DNA of 64,000 bases from Bacteroidota bacterium (GCA_023441805.1 JAEZNO010000014.1:1-64000), one strand, 5' to 3'. Shown: positions 24,844-34,342, counted from the first letter of the stretch. Program-made: numbers and translations. Notes: generated by a model from the sequence alone, not told the origin.

Positions 24844-27513
24844 ATGAAAAGTAAAAATCTACTCATTGGCTTTCTGACAATTATGTTTACAGTTGGGGTG
24901 TTTATTATATCCTCTTCTGTTTCATTCGGACAGGCTTTAGGGTTAAACTGGACATCATTGGGGCCGGATAACTATGCAGGAAGGACAAGGGCCTTACTTT
25001 TATGGAATAAAGATGCACAAAATAAAACCTTATTTGCAGGTGGTGCATCAGGTGGATTATGGAAGTCAACCACCAGTGGCCTAACCTGGAATCAAATCAA
25101 TACTGATAACGTTATTCTTAACGTCAGTTGTATTGCTCAGGCTCCTAATGGCGATATTTATGTTGGTACAGGCGAAACTTTTGCCAGTGAAAGATTTAAT
25201 ATCTATAGTGGCTTTATCGGTCAGGGTATTTACAAATCAACTGACGGTATTAGTTTTACCAAATTAGCTTCGACTAATCCGGGTACTTTTAATGATCCTA
25301 ATGCTGAATGGGCTTTTATTAATAAGATTGCTGTCGGTAATAATAACAATGTTTATGCAGCCACTAATAAAGGTCTTAAGGTTTCAACTGATGGTGGACA
25401 AACCTGGGCTTTAGCAAAATCAGCCGGTGTTAATCTCTCTGATGTAAGTACTGAGGTTACTATTTCAAGCGATGGTACTGTTGCTGCATCTGTTGGAAAC
25501 AAGGTTTATTTCTCATCAAATGGTGCTGCTGACAACTTCGCACTCGTGTCAGGTGGAACAGGTAATGATGCTCTTCCTCACAATGCTTTATCAAGAATCG
25601 TTCTTGCATTTTCAGGTGATGCTTCAACTGTCTATGCAATGCTAATAAGTGATGGATCAAATTCTACTTATCCTCGTGGATCACTTTTCGGAATTTATGT
25701 TTCTAAAAATAAAGGTCAATCATGGAGACTTATAGCTCCGGGCGGTAGTTCACAATTCGGCGTATTTGGAGTAGGTACTACTCAATACGGTGATTATTCA
25801 GCCTCAATGGTTGTTAGCTCCAAAAATCCTGATTTACTTTATATAGGTGGAATGGATATTTGGGAAGGCCTTAAAGTACAGGAGGAAGGATTCTACCAGT
25901 GGCAAAGAAAAACCGTTGGTCAGGTTTTCCTTATTCATAATATAATACTTGATCCATCAGAATTAAAAGCTTATGTTTCTTCTGATCAGGGTATCTATCA
26001 GGCTACTGATGACTTTTCAGTAATTTCAGGACTAAACCGCAATTATAGGACATCAATGTTCTATACTGTTGGTTATGACGACAAAGGAAATGTTATAGGT
26101 GGTACTCAGGGAAATGGAATACTGTACATTGATGGAAATGGTAATAGTCATGAAGCAGCTCAAACTATATATGGTGCATTCCAGGGTGGATCTGTTGAAA
26201 TGTCTATGATTAGTCCAAAAGCTATGTTCTATTCCTCAGCCGGTGGAAATTTACTCAGATCAGCTGACCTTGGTGTTTCAATCGCAAACAATTTTGTTCC
26301 TGATAATATTGCAAATGCTAATTCCGGAGTTCTACTCACTCCTTTCAGAATGTGGGAGAATTTCAATAATAGTAATTCAAGAGATAGTGTATCTTACATT
26401 GCTAAAGAAAATCTTAATGCCGGTGTAACTGTTCAAGTAAAAAGCCGAACAGGTGGATTCCTTTTTAATTACACTCTTGAAAATAATCTGACAAAAGGCG
26501 ATTCAGTTATCGTTCAAGATATTATCTCATCAAGATTCTTTATTGGAGTTACCAATGCCGTTTATATGTCAAAGCAGGTACTTGATTTTGCATATGAACC
26601 CAAATGGTTTAAAATTGCCAACATTGAAGGAGTTCCAACAAGCTTAAGCTACTCAGAAGATGCTAATTATTTATTCGTAGGTTGTGCTAATGGAAATGTA
26701 TATCGTATTGCAAATATTGCCCTCGCTAATGATTCATTAAAAGCTGACATTGGAAGTACTGCATGTATTATTTCAACTTCTCTAATTCAGCAATTCCCTG
26801 GCAGAAATGTAACCTCTGTTGCAGTTGACCAAAAGAATCCGGCCAGAGTTTTAGTTACTCTAAGCAATTATGGTAACGATAATTTTGTCTATTTCACATC
26901 AAATGCTTTAGACCAAAACCCTGAATTTATTTCTGTACAAGGAAATCTACCCAAGATGCCGGTTTACTCAAGTTTATTTGAAATGAATACTTCAAACGTT
27001 CTTATTGGAACTGACTTCGGTATTTATACTACCAAATCTTTAGGAGCTAATACAGTTTGGACTGCCGAAAATAATGGTATGGGTGCATTACCTATCATTT
27101 CTATTCGTCAGCAGACTGTTTCAAGGCCATATATAGATGGATTTACCGAAGTTGCAAACAGAGGAGCTATTTACCTTGCATCTCTTGGTAATGGAATCTT
27201 CGAAAATAAAATGTATGTCGGTTACGAACGTCCGGACGATAAAAATAAACGGAATGAAGTACTTTTAAGTGTTTATCCTAATCCGGTAACCAATCAAATT
27301 AACTTCAACCTTAATAATGAACGTCAGGAGAACGTCATTGTAAAAATCTATGACTTAAAAGGAAATATGGTAATGGCCAAAAGCTTTGGTAATGTTCAGA
27401 AAGGTTTAACTAAGATTTCGATCGATGCTGAGAACCTGATGCCGGGTAGTTACCTAATGCAAGTATTTTCAGGCATGGATGTACAACGCGCTAAATTTGT
27501 AGTTATTAAATAA
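24844..27513 (+). CDS. T9SS-exported beta-propeller (Asp-box/BNR-like) surface protein
   Basis: An 889-residue protein with an N-terminal signal peptide (cleaved near VSFGQA), a long beta-propeller region with sialidase-type Asp-box motifs (STDGGQTWA, SKNKGQSWR, WKSTTSGLTW), and a type A T9SS sorting domain in the last about 75 residues (VYPNPVTNQI, KIYDLKGNMV, GSYLMQVFSG). The sorting domain sends it through the type IX machinery to the cell surface. The propeller suggests a scaffold or binding/exo-enzyme role, as in VPS10-like glycosidase repeats, but sialidase catalytic residues (Arg triad) were not identified. It is followed 42 bp later by a second T9SS gene. Confidence 0.88.
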   Translation: MKSKNLLIGFLTIMFTVGVFIISSSVSFGQALGLNWTSLGPDNYAGRTRALLLWNKDAQNKTLFAGGASGGLWKSTTSGLTWNQINTDNVILNVSCIAQAPNGDIYVGTGETFASERFNIYSGFIGQGIYKSTDGISFTKLASTNPGTFNDPNAEWAFINKIAVGNNNNVYAATNKGLKVSTDGGQTWALAKSAGVNLSDVSTEVTISSDGTVAASVGNKVYFSSNGAADNFALVSGGTGNDALPHNALSRIVLAFSGDASTVYAMLISDGSNSTYPRGSLFGIYVSKNKGQSWRLIAPGGSSQFGVFGVGTTQYGDYSASMVVSSKNPDLLYIGGMDIWEGLKVQEEGFYQWQRKTVGQVFLIHNIILDPSELKAYVSSDQGIYQATDDFSVISGLNRNYRTSMFYTVGYDDKGNVIGGTQGNGILYIDGNGNSHEAAQTIYGAFQGGSVEMSMISPKAMFYSSAGGNLLRSADLGVSIANNFVPDNIANANSGVLLTPFRMWENFNNSNSRDSVSYIAKENLNAGVTVQVKSRTGGFLFNYTLENNLTKGDSVIVQDIISSRFFIGVTNAVYMSKQVLDFAYEPKWFKIANIEGVPTSLSYSEDANYLFVGCANGNVYRIANIALANDSLKADIGSTACIISTSLIQQFPGRNVTSVAVDQKNPARVLVTLSNYGNDNFVYFTSNALDQNPEFISVQGNLPKMPVYSSLFEMNTSNVLIGTDFGIYTTKSLGANTVWTAENNGMGALPIISIRQQTVSRPYIDGFTEVANRGAIYLASLGNGIFENKMYVGYERPDDKNKRNEVLLSVYPNPVTNQINFNLNNERQENVIVKIYDLKGNMVMAKSFGNVQKGLTKISIDAENLMPGSYLMQVFSGMDVQRAKFVVIK

Positions 27514-27555
27514 TACCGGAGTCGTTAAGGCTCTTAAACTGAAAACAATACAATT

Positions 27556-29022
27556 ATGAGAAAAATATACTTAACACTACTCGCCTTTTGCGCAGTAATT
27601 GTCCTCAAAGCATCTCCGGATATTTATGCACCTGAGCTGGTTGCTCCGGCAAATAATGCAACCGGTATATTTCCTAATGTTGAACTTGACTGGACTGCAG
27701 TTACAGGACAACTCGGTTTGTATTATGAGGTTCAACTCGATACTACTGACGCTTTTGCAAATCCGGTACTTTTTACTACTGAATTGACCAATAAGAAGAT
27801 GTCAATGCTGTTATTCAATCAGAATTATTACTGGAGAGTAAGAGCTGTTGATGGAAGTGGCGCTTCTGATTGGTCAGAAACCCGACATTTCACTATAATC
27901 AATACTATTACTTTAAAGCGTCCGGCTAACAATGCTGTTAATGTAAATCCAAATGTTGAAATTCAGTGGAATGATTTACCGGGTGCTACTCACCTTGATT
28001 ATCAACTTGATACAACGGCAACTTTTGATAGTCCGTTGATGAGCATAACTTCAATTGTAAATAATACAACTAAAACTAACGCTGCTAATCTTTACTTCGG
28101 ATATGTTTATAAAATCAGAATGCGGGCTCGTCATGATCTGGATACTTCAGCCTGGTCCGATACCTGGACTTTCACTGTTGTCAATTCAATGACTTTGAAA
28201 AGACCGGCAGATGCCAGCACCGGTGCTGACGTAAATCCTATATTTGAATGGACTAAGATTGACGGTATAACCAAATATCAGATTCATTTATCTACTGATC
28301 CTAATATGAATCAGTATGATTCATACAATGTAACTAAAAACCTGACTAAGATAAGCCCGGATACATTGTTATTCAATACTTTATACTATTGGAGAATGGC
28401 TGCAATCCACGAATTGGATACCCTCATTTCGGCAGTTCAATCATTTACCACTATTAACAAGCCAACATTAGTAGCACCTAGTAATAATGCAACCAATATC
28501 ATTCTGCAACCTACTCTCGAATGGCAGAAGATGAATGGCTTAATTTCATTCCAGTTGGATTTAGCAAACAACGCACAATTCAATAACAAATTCACTTATT
28601 ATATTAATGATGGTGGTGGTAATAAGTTCAAAGTGCCTATTCATGTTCTTGACAGTAATAACGTTTATTACTGGAGAGTAAGAGCAATCAGTAGCAGAGA
28701 TACCAGTAATTATAGCGATACCTGGAATTTCAAATGTATCACTCTGGGTGATGAGGATGCTATTGCACTTAGAACAGGTGTGAATATTTATCCTACTCCA
28801 TCTAACGGAAAAGTGACTATTAAATTGAAGAATACTTTTAACGGCATGGCAATGGTTGAAGTATATGACCTTCTTGGAACATTAAGGCTTACTTCAAATG
28901 CTCAATTCAGTGCAGGTATTCTTAAAGACTATTACCTCAATGATCTCAATAACGGTATTTACATGATGAGTATCATAATTGATGGAAAACGTTACACCTC
29001 AAAATTGATTATTCAAAAATAA
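27556..29022 (+). CDS. T9SS-exported protein with four fibronectin-III-like repeats
   Basis: A 488-residue protein: signal peptide (about 1-18), four tandem repeats of about 95 residues, each starting LxxPxNNAT... and containing a xxxWxxxxG...YxxQL/IxLxxD core and a YYWRV/MRA strand, and a T9SS type A domain at the end (IYPTPSNGKVTIKL, VYDLLGTLRL, NGIYMMSIIIDGKRYTSKL). Two repeats share an identical 21-nt stretch (27825-27845 and 28665-28685). It is probably a surface adhesin or scaffold, perhaps partner of the preceding propeller protein, with which it shares a downstream terminator. Confidence 0.87.
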   Translation: MRKIYLTLLAFCAVIVLKASPDIYAPELVAPANNATGIFPNVELDWTAVTGQLGLYYEVQLDTTDAFANPVLFTTELTNKKMSMLLFNQNYYWRVRAVDGSGASDWSETRHFTIINTITLKRPANNAVNVNPNVEIQWNDLPGATHLDYQLDTTATFDSPLMSITSIVNNTTKTNAANLYFGYVYKIRMRARHDLDTSAWSDTWTFTVVNSMTLKRPADASTGADVNPIFEWTKIDGITKYQIHLSTDPNMNQYDSYNVTKNLTKISPDTLLFNTLYYWRMAAIHELDTLISAVQSFTTINKPTLVAPSNNATNIILQPTLEWQKMNGLISFQLDLANNAQFNNKFTYYINDGGGNKFKVPIHVLDSNNVYYWRVRAISSRDTSNYSDTWNFKCITLGDEDAIALRTGVNIYPTPSNGKVTIKLKNTFNGMAMVEVYDLLGTLRLTSNAQFSAGILKDYYLNDLNNGIYMMSIIIDGKRYTSKLIIQK

Positions 29023-29043
29023 TGAGCGAACGTTTAAAACCTA

Positions 29044-29080
29044 AAAAAAGGCTGCTTAGAAAAAATAAGCAGCCTTTTTT
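29044..29080 (+). terminator. Strong bidirectional terminator after the T9SS pair
   Basis: The arms AAAAAAGGCTGCTTA (29044-29058) and TAAGCAGCCTTTTTT (29066-29080) are perfectly complementary over 15 bp, with T runs on both strands, so it can also stop minus-strand transcripts arriving from 29346. Confidence 0.92.
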
Positions 29081-29148
29081 ATGTGTTTACTTCAATGATT
29101 ATCTGTCTATAATTGCAATAGTCTCCAGACATATATAGACTTCTTCTA

Positions 29149-29346
29149 TTAAGGAAGAACCTGAGATGAAAGCGAGTCATGCAGTAAGTGATGAAAGTTG
29201 CTGGCAAATATATACTCCGAACAATCTAAGGAATAAGAAGCATTGATAAACTCTGCCATTAAAATAAACTCTGCATTAAAAGAATAGTGACTATATGAGA
29301 CACTTCCATTAGCATGAAAATTCCCTGAGACTTGATTGCACTTCAT
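29149..29346 (-). CDS. Possible 65-residue ORF coupled to the upstream gene
   Basis: An ATG-started frame whose A overlaps the stop of the preceding gene (TAATG at 29344-29348), the geometry of translational coupling, and which ends ahead of a strong terminator. The product (begins MKCNQVSGNFHANG) has no signal peptide or recognised motif and an internal near-repeat (NAEFIL/MAEFIN). It may be a chance frame; coding use cannot be decided from one genome. Confidence 0.3.
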   Translation of the reverse strand: MKCNQVSGNFHANGSVSYSHYSFNAEFILMAEFINASYSLDCSEYIFASNFHHLLHDSLSSQVLP

Positions 29347-30119
29347 TAGTCGTATCGTTTACCTATGCCTAAACTTAAGTATAAGGTTAAAAAGAACGGC
29401 TCTGCTTTCTGATTGGCCATTATAGGAACCGGCTTGAGGAAGTAGTCAATAACGGCACCAACTTCAACTAATTTGGTGCTTTGGTTTATATTTCCAAAAT
29501 CAATCCCTAGCCCTAGTTTCGCATAAAGACCAGGATAAGGCTTTATCTCTTTAAATCCCTTTAAAAAAGATGCTCTACCGTAAATATTGTCAGGAAAATG
29601 ATTTTGAGGGTTATACTTCTCTGTTACAATACTCAGCCGTGTATCTAAGGTGTCCCACTTTAAAATATTCAGATAAACAGGCTTAGCCATTGCAAGCGAC
29701 ACTCCTCCCATATAGAATAATCTTAATTCAACACCTCCCGTATAAGGTTTCCTGTTTAACATCCTTTGCTCACCAAAGCCTGCCCTCAATAAATAAACTG
29801 TATTGAGCTTCCCATAAATATAGCTCTTGGTATTCGTGTAGAACGGATTTATGCTTTTGATTTCTTTTGAATGCTTATATTCAAGAAGGTCAAACTCAAA
29901 AGTTTGCTTGTTAAAAACAGTTTTATTTTTCCCTATTCTATACTCTACTCCCCATCCATTTGTATGCAAAATAAACGAACCACTCATCTCACGACGGAAA
30001 AGTACATTATCACCTATTGAGTCATAGAATGCATCATAATCAGTATCAATCTGTGCAATAGCAGGTGATATAGTCAGCAATGCAAGCAAAGTGAGCAGAT
30101 ATGGAAACTGTGCTTTCAT
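29346..30119 (-). CDS. Conserved outer-membrane-like beta-barrel protein
   Basis: Start taken at ATG 30117-30119 (257 residues), which begins a clear signal peptide (MKAQFPYLLTLLALLTISPA, then IAQ); a frame start at 30185 would add 22 residues. The mature part is rich in alternating hydrophobic strands (GSFILHTNGWGVEYRIG, YGGVELRLFYMGGVSLAM-like, PFFLTLYLSLGIGKRYD) and ends in a strand typical of barrel insertion. No enzyme motif was seen. It is a Bacteroidota-type outer-membrane protein of unknown function, next to a tiny lipoprotein gene on the same strand. Confidence 0.7.
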   Translation of the reverse strand: MKAQFPYLLTLLALLTISPAIAQIDTDYDAFYDSIGDNVLFRREMSGSFILHTNGWGVEYRIGKNKTVFNKQTFEFDLLEYKHSKEIKSINPFYTNTKSYIYGKLNTVYLLRAGFGEQRMLNRKPYTGGVELRLFYMGGVSLAMAKPVYLNILKWDTLDTRLSIVTEKYNPQNHFPDNIYGRASFLKGFKEIKPYPGLYAKLGLGIDFGNINQSTKLVEVGAVIDYFLKPVPIMANQKAEPFFLTLYLSLGIGKRYD

Positions 30120-30177
30120 GATAGTATAACAAAGATTTAACACAAATGTAAACAAATGATGCGAGTATAAATAGAAA

Positions 30178-30201
30178 AAGCCCATGAAATATCACGGGCT
30201 T
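30178..30201 (-). terminator. Hairpin terminator after the 42-residue lipoprotein
   Basis: The arms AAGCCCATGA (30178-30187) and TCACGGGCTT (30192-30201) pair with one wobble; the minus strand continues as TTTTTC. It lies 21 bp after the lipoprotein stop. Confidence 0.65.
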
Positions 30202-30222
30202 GAAATTTCAAAGTAGTATGGT

Positions 30223-30351
30223 TCAGAAATGGCGCTCTACTTTATAGCGGTGGGCTTCACCATATGCAGCACATTTTTGCGATGATTTGCATGATACAGC
30301 TAATATTGAGAGTGTACACACGACTATAATAATCTGAATTGATTTTTTCAT
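30223..30351 (-). CDS. 42-residue lipoprotein, unannotated small ORF
   Basis: ATG at 30349-30351, stop TGA at 30223-30225. The product has a lipoprotein signal (MKKSIQIIIVVCTLSILAVS then Cys21) and a 22-residue mature part CKSSQKCAAYGEAHRYKVER ending in HF. The lipobox LAVSC is good. The conserved-looking tail (CAAYGExxxYxxE) suggests a small envelope lipoprotein family of Bacteroidota. It sits divergently to ung and has its own terminator. Confidence 0.7.
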   Translation of the reverse strand: MKKSIQIIIVVCTLSILAVSCKSSQKCAAYGEAHRYKVERHF

Positions 30352-30454
30352 ATTTTTACAGGATTCAAGATTTGGTTAAAACAGACCTATAACAAATAAC
30401 AAGCAAGTAAGTTATTTATTGTTTAATCCTCAAAATGAAAAAAAGTAACTCCTT

Positions 30455-31138
30455 ATGACGCATATTCAGCCACAAATTGAAGAGAGTTGGAGAATTGTAA
30501 TGGAAGAGGAGTTTAATAAACCTTATTTTGCTGATTTAAAGCAGTTTCTGATCTCTGAAAAACAAAAGTATCCTGTATATCCATCCGGAAATTGTATTTT
30601 TGAAGCATTCAATCGGACACCTTTTTATAAAGTGAAAGTTGTGCTTCTGGGTCAGGATCCTTATCATGGTTATGGACAGGCTCACGGACTCTGTTTTTCA
30701 GTTCCCGATGGAGTTGAATTTCCACCTTCTCTGCAAAATATTTTTACTGAATTACAAAATGATTTGGGCATTCCCAAACCTACATCAGGTAATTTGACCA
30801 AATGGGCTGACAGGGGAGTCTTGTTGTTAAATGCGACTCTTACAGTCAGAGCAAACTTAGCCGGATCTCATCAGGGTAGGGGATGGGAATCCTTTACCGA
30901 TCAGGTGATTAAGAAACTTTCCGACCAAAGAGATAAACTTGTATTTTTATTATGGGGAAAGTACGCCCAAAACAAAAAGCCATTAATTGATACATCAAAG
31001 CATTTTATTGTTGAAGCCCCTCATCCTTCGCCATTAAGTGCATACCGGGGATTTATAGGATGCTGTGCTTTTTCAAAAACCAATAAACTTCTCAACAGCG
31101 TTGGGATTGAAGAAATTGATTGGAATTTAAGCAGGTAA
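30455..31138 (+). CDS. ung: Uracil-DNA glycosylase, family 1
   Basis: A 227-residue protein with the family-1 water-activating motif GQDPYH (66-71, catalytic D68) and the Leu-loop motif HPSPLSAYRGF (H190), plus LLLNATLTV between. It removes uracil from DNA to start base-excision repair. Length and motifs are full. It is monocistronic; a weak hairpin follows at 31142-31160. Confidence 0.97.
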   Translation: MTHIQPQIEESWRIVMEEEFNKPYFADLKQFLISEKQKYPVYPSGNCIFEAFNRTPFYKVKVVLLGQDPYHGYGQAHGLCFSVPDGVEFPPSLQNIFTELQNDLGIPKPTSGNLTKWADRGVLLLNATLTVRANLAGSHQGRGWESFTDQVIKKLSDQRDKLVFLLWGKYAQNKKPLIDTSKHFIVEAPHPSPLSAYRGFIGCCAFSKTNKLLNSVGIEEIDWNLSR

Positions 31139-31141
31139 TAG

Positions 31142-31160
31142 AAAGGTCGTTATAACCTTT
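31142..31160 (+). terminator. Weak terminator after ung
   Basis: AAAGGT (31142-31147) can pair with ACCTTT (31155-31160), followed by TAATAAAA rather than a clean T run. Confidence 0.3.
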
Positions 31161-31272
31161 TAATAAAATATAACTGTGATTTTTTTAGAATTATAAATCA
31201 GCTTGCCGATGATCTCTGATCAGCAGGTAACCGGATTTTAATTATTTTAATGTTCAACTTAACACCTTAATT

Positions 31273-32499
31273 ATGAGAAAATCTACTCTTTTGCTTTCTT
31301 TGGTCATGCTTCTTTCTGCCGCAACTTTTGCAGGTGGATATCAGGTAGGCCTGCATGGTGTAAAACAGATAGGCATGGGGCTGGTAGGCACTTCTATCAC
31401 CAATGATGCCAGTGTGCTTTTCTATAATCCCGGCGGATTGACTTTTATGAAATCAAACTACAGCTTTGCCATTGGACTAAATGGTATAAAATCCTATACT
31501 GCATATCAGAAAACTGCCCCTTCGATGAGTGAAGCAATGACTGATAATCCTATGGGTACTCCCTTTTATGCTTATGCCGCTTATAAAATCAATGAGAAAC
31601 TTGGCATAGGTATTGCCGTCAATACCCCTTATGGTAACAGCCTCTCTTGGGGTAAAGATTGGATTGGCCGATATTTGATTCAGGATCTCTCACTTAAAGC
31701 AATATTTTATCAACCTACTATTGCTTATAAAATTTGTGATCAGGTTAGTCTAGGTGCCGGACTGGTCTATGCTACCGGTGATTTTGAATTGAACAAAGGC
31801 ATACCGGTATTCGATAGTGAGGGAGAAGGAAGTGTAATGCTTGAAGGCTCAACCAGTAGTTTTGGTTTTAATGCAGGGATATTGGTAAAACCGGTTGATG
31901 GACTTAATGTTGGCGTTAACTATCGTTCAGCAATCGATATGGAAATTGATGATGCAACAGCAACTTTTAATGTACCTGTTTCATTACAGTCGAATTTTCC
32001 GAACACAACCGTGGCCACTACATTGCCTCTGCCGGCAAATCTTGATTTAGGTGTATCATACCAATTCAATGATAATTTTGTATTTGCTGTGTCACTTAAT
32101 TATGTCTTCTGGGGTAGATACGATTCTCTGATTTTCGATTTTAAAGATAACACTTCTTCGCTTGCTGATTCAAGAAATCCTCGTCTTTACAGCGATCGCC
32201 TGATAGTTCGTGCAGGTGGTGAATATAAAATAAGTAATGTTCTACAGGTTAGGGCAGGTGGATATTATGATCCATCACCTGTTAATACAGAGTATTTCTC
32301 GCCTGAAACACCCAGCTTGAACAGTATCGGTTTAACTGCCGGGTTATCGCTCAATGCTACTGAAAAGCTATCCATTGATCTTTCTTTCCTTTATATAATT
32401 GGCATGGAAGGCGAAAGAGAATATCTGCCTGATAATTTCAGTGGTACTTTTAAGACCAGAACTTATATACCCGGTATTGGATTTACACTTGATCTTTAA
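31273..32499 (+). CDS. OmpP1/FadL/TodX family outer-membrane transporter
   Basis: A 408-residue protein with a signal peptide (cleaved near ATFAG) and the FadL N-terminal hatch pattern: GYQVGLHGVKQIGMGLVGTS, then NDASVLFYNPGGLTF. Repeated amphipathic strands follow, and the C-terminus ends in GIGFTLDL. These 14-strand barrels import long-chain fatty acids or other hydrophobic compounds. The SGNH hydrolase gene starts 17 bp downstream, so the two are co-transcribed and may cooperate on lipids or esters (inference). Confidence 0.92.
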   Translation: MRKSTLLLSLVMLLSAATFAGGYQVGLHGVKQIGMGLVGTSITNDASVLFYNPGGLTFMKSNYSFAIGLNGIKSYTAYQKTAPSMSEAMTDNPMGTPFYAYAAYKINEKLGIGIAVNTPYGNSLSWGKDWIGRYLIQDLSLKAIFYQPTIAYKICDQVSLGAGLVYATGDFELNKGIPVFDSEGEGSVMLEGSTSSFGFNAGILVKPVDGLNVGVNYRSAIDMEIDDATATFNVPVSLQSNFPNTTVATTLPLPANLDLGVSYQFNDNFVFAVSLNYVFWGRYDSLIFDFKDNTSSLADSRNPRLYSDRLIVRAGGEYKISNVLQVRAGGYYDPSPVNTEYFSPETPSLNSIGLTAGLSLNATEKLSIDLSFLYIIGMEGEREYLPDNFSGTFKTRTYIPGIGFTLDL

Positions 32500-32516
32500 C
32501 CTAACAATTGCAAGCC

Positions 32517-33836
32517 ATGAAAATTAAATATAATTTCCTTGTTTTATTCTCTTTATTGATTGCTGTCTCTGCTTGTAAGCCTGAGTTCGACAGCTTTGAA
32601 CCATCAGCAGGTAATGCTAATTTCAGCAAATATATAGCCTTGGGTAATTCACTGACTTCTGGTTATAAAGATGGTGCTTTGTTTATTTCAGGACAACAAT
32701 ACTCGTATCCTAATATTATTGCTCAACAACTAAAATTGGCCGGGGGTGGTGAATTTAAGCAACCGATGATGTTTGATGAAATCGGGTTTGGAGGAAGGCT
32801 TATTCTTGGTATCAACACTGCTAAGGATTGTGAAGGGAATCCGATTGCCGGAGCTTCACCTTCATTAGCTCCTGTTCCTATGATTGGAGTACCTAATCTT
32901 GAAAATTTCATCAATAAGGCTGAGTATCATACTGTCAATAACCTGGGTGTGCCGGGTGCTAAGAGCTTTCACTTGTTAATCCCCGGATATGGTGCATTGA
33001 ACCCATATTTCTTTCGATTTGCCAGTAGCCCGACAACTTCAATTATTAGTCAGGCAGTGTCACTCAATCCTACTTTCTTCACTTTATGGATCGGAAATAA
33101 TGATATCCTTACCTACGCATTAACAGGCGGAGAAGCTGATTCAATCACTTCTCTTAATACCTTTTCTTTTGCATACGGAGCATTGCTGAATTCTCTTACT
33201 TCACAAGGTGCTAAAGGAGTTGTCGCTACCATACCTGAAATTGATAAAATTGCATACTTCAATACTGTACCCTATAACGGACTGGTGCTGGAAAGACAAG
33301 GTCAGGCAGATACTCTTTCTTTTGTCTACATGAAGTTGGGAATTCAATTTCATGTCGGAGCAAATGGTTTTATAATCGAAGATGAAAGTGTGCCCCAGGC
33401 TAAAATGAGACAAATAAAATCAAATGAGCTTATATTGCTTAGTATTCCACAAGATTCACTGCGGTGTGCCGGATGGGGTTCAGTTAAACCTATACCCGCA
33501 CAATATGTGCTTGATGAGACCGAGATCAATGCAATTAAAAATGCTACTATTGAGTATAATCAGGTAATATCTACCATGGCTCAATCATTCGATTTAGCTC
33601 TGATGGATGCAAACAAGGTTTTCGCAGAGGCAAGTAAAACTGGCTTAGTTTATGATGGAGTTAAATTGCAAACTAACTATATTTCAGGAGGGTTGAATTC
33701 AATTGACGGGATTCATCTGACACCAAGAGGTAATGCTGTTGTTGCAAATAAATTTATCGAAGCAATTAATTTAAAATATGGCTCAATGGTGCCTTTAGTT
33801 GATGTGACTGAATTTCCGGGCATTGTTTTTCCATAA
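32517..33836 (+). CDS. SGNH/GDSL-type hydrolase lipoprotein
   Basis: Start taken at ATG 32517 (439 residues); a TTG at 32508 would add three. The lipobox is AVSAC with C20. Esterase blocks are present: block I ALGNSLTSG (nucleophile S45), block III IGNNDIL, block V DGIHLTPRG (catalytic Asp/His). The protein is likely an outer-membrane-anchored esterase or lipase. It lies 17 bp after the FadL gene and is followed by a strong terminator. GNSL replaces the more common GDSL. Confidence 0.9.
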   Translation: MKIKYNFLVLFSLLIAVSACKPEFDSFEPSAGNANFSKYIALGNSLTSGYKDGALFISGQQYSYPNIIAQQLKLAGGGEFKQPMMFDEIGFGGRLILGINTAKDCEGNPIAGASPSLAPVPMIGVPNLENFINKAEYHTVNNLGVPGAKSFHLLIPGYGALNPYFFRFASSPTTSIISQAVSLNPTFFTLWIGNNDILTYALTGGEADSITSLNTFSFAYGALLNSLTSQGAKGVVATIPEIDKIAYFNTVPYNGLVLERQGQADTLSFVYMKLGIQFHVGANGFIIEDESVPQAKMRQIKSNELILLSIPQDSLRCAGWGSVKPIPAQYVLDETEINAIKNATIEYNQVISTMAQSFDLALMDANKVFAEASKTGLVYDGVKLQTNYISGGLNSIDGIHLTPRGNAVVANKFIEAINLKYGSMVPLVDVTEFPGIVFP

Positions 33837-33891
33837 GTATGGTTTATCAGGATTTTTTATTCTTTGTTGAATAAAGGTTCTGAAGAATTGA

Positions 33892-33968
33892 ATTGAAGAG
33901 GCAAAAGTTACTTTTGTTGAATAACTTTGGTTATTTAATTGGTAACCCAAGCCTCTTCAATTTTTTTT
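33892..33968 (+). terminator. Terminator of the FadL-SGNH operon
   Basis: ATTGAAGAGGC (33892-33902) pairs with GCCTCTTCAAT (33951-33961) over 11 bp, followed directly by T8. The loop is long (48 nt) and contains further partial pairing (AGTTAC / GGTAAC). Confidence 0.75.
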
Positions 33969-34069
33969 GTCAACATGTTTGTTTAATGTTTTTCTTCTTC
34001 GATGATATGACTGTTTAAACAAAAATTTTAGTAATGCCTATAATCTTCATCAGGATTTCTACCAGATAA

Positions 34070-34144
34070 GAACTGGTCAAGGAACCTACTAAGTATCACC
34101 GATAGTAGTCGCTAAGTGGTGTTTAAGTAGTTCTTGTCAGGTTC
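34070..34144. repeat. Imperfect 75-nt inverted repeat (possible ncRNA or mini-element)
   Basis: Arms 34070-34100 and 34118-34144 pair over about 20 positions with single-base bulges and several wobbles, for example GAAC with GTTC at the base, CAAGGAAC with GTTCTTG and CTACT with AGTAG in the middle, and CACC/GGTG near the 17-nt loop. There is no T run, so it is not a simple terminator. Confidence 0.5.
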
Positions 34145-34342
34145 ACTGAAACATTAAACAATATTCTCTTGGCTGATGTCATTTATACATTTTATAATTA
34201 GTAAATCAGCAGACATTTACACATGCATTCATTATCAATCCGATTTAAGTCTAAATCAGTGCGTTAACATTTTTTAACAGCAAAGAAGTGCACTTTTGGG
34301 TCTTAAAAGCTTTTAATAAATAGATAGCGAAAGGTAAAATTC

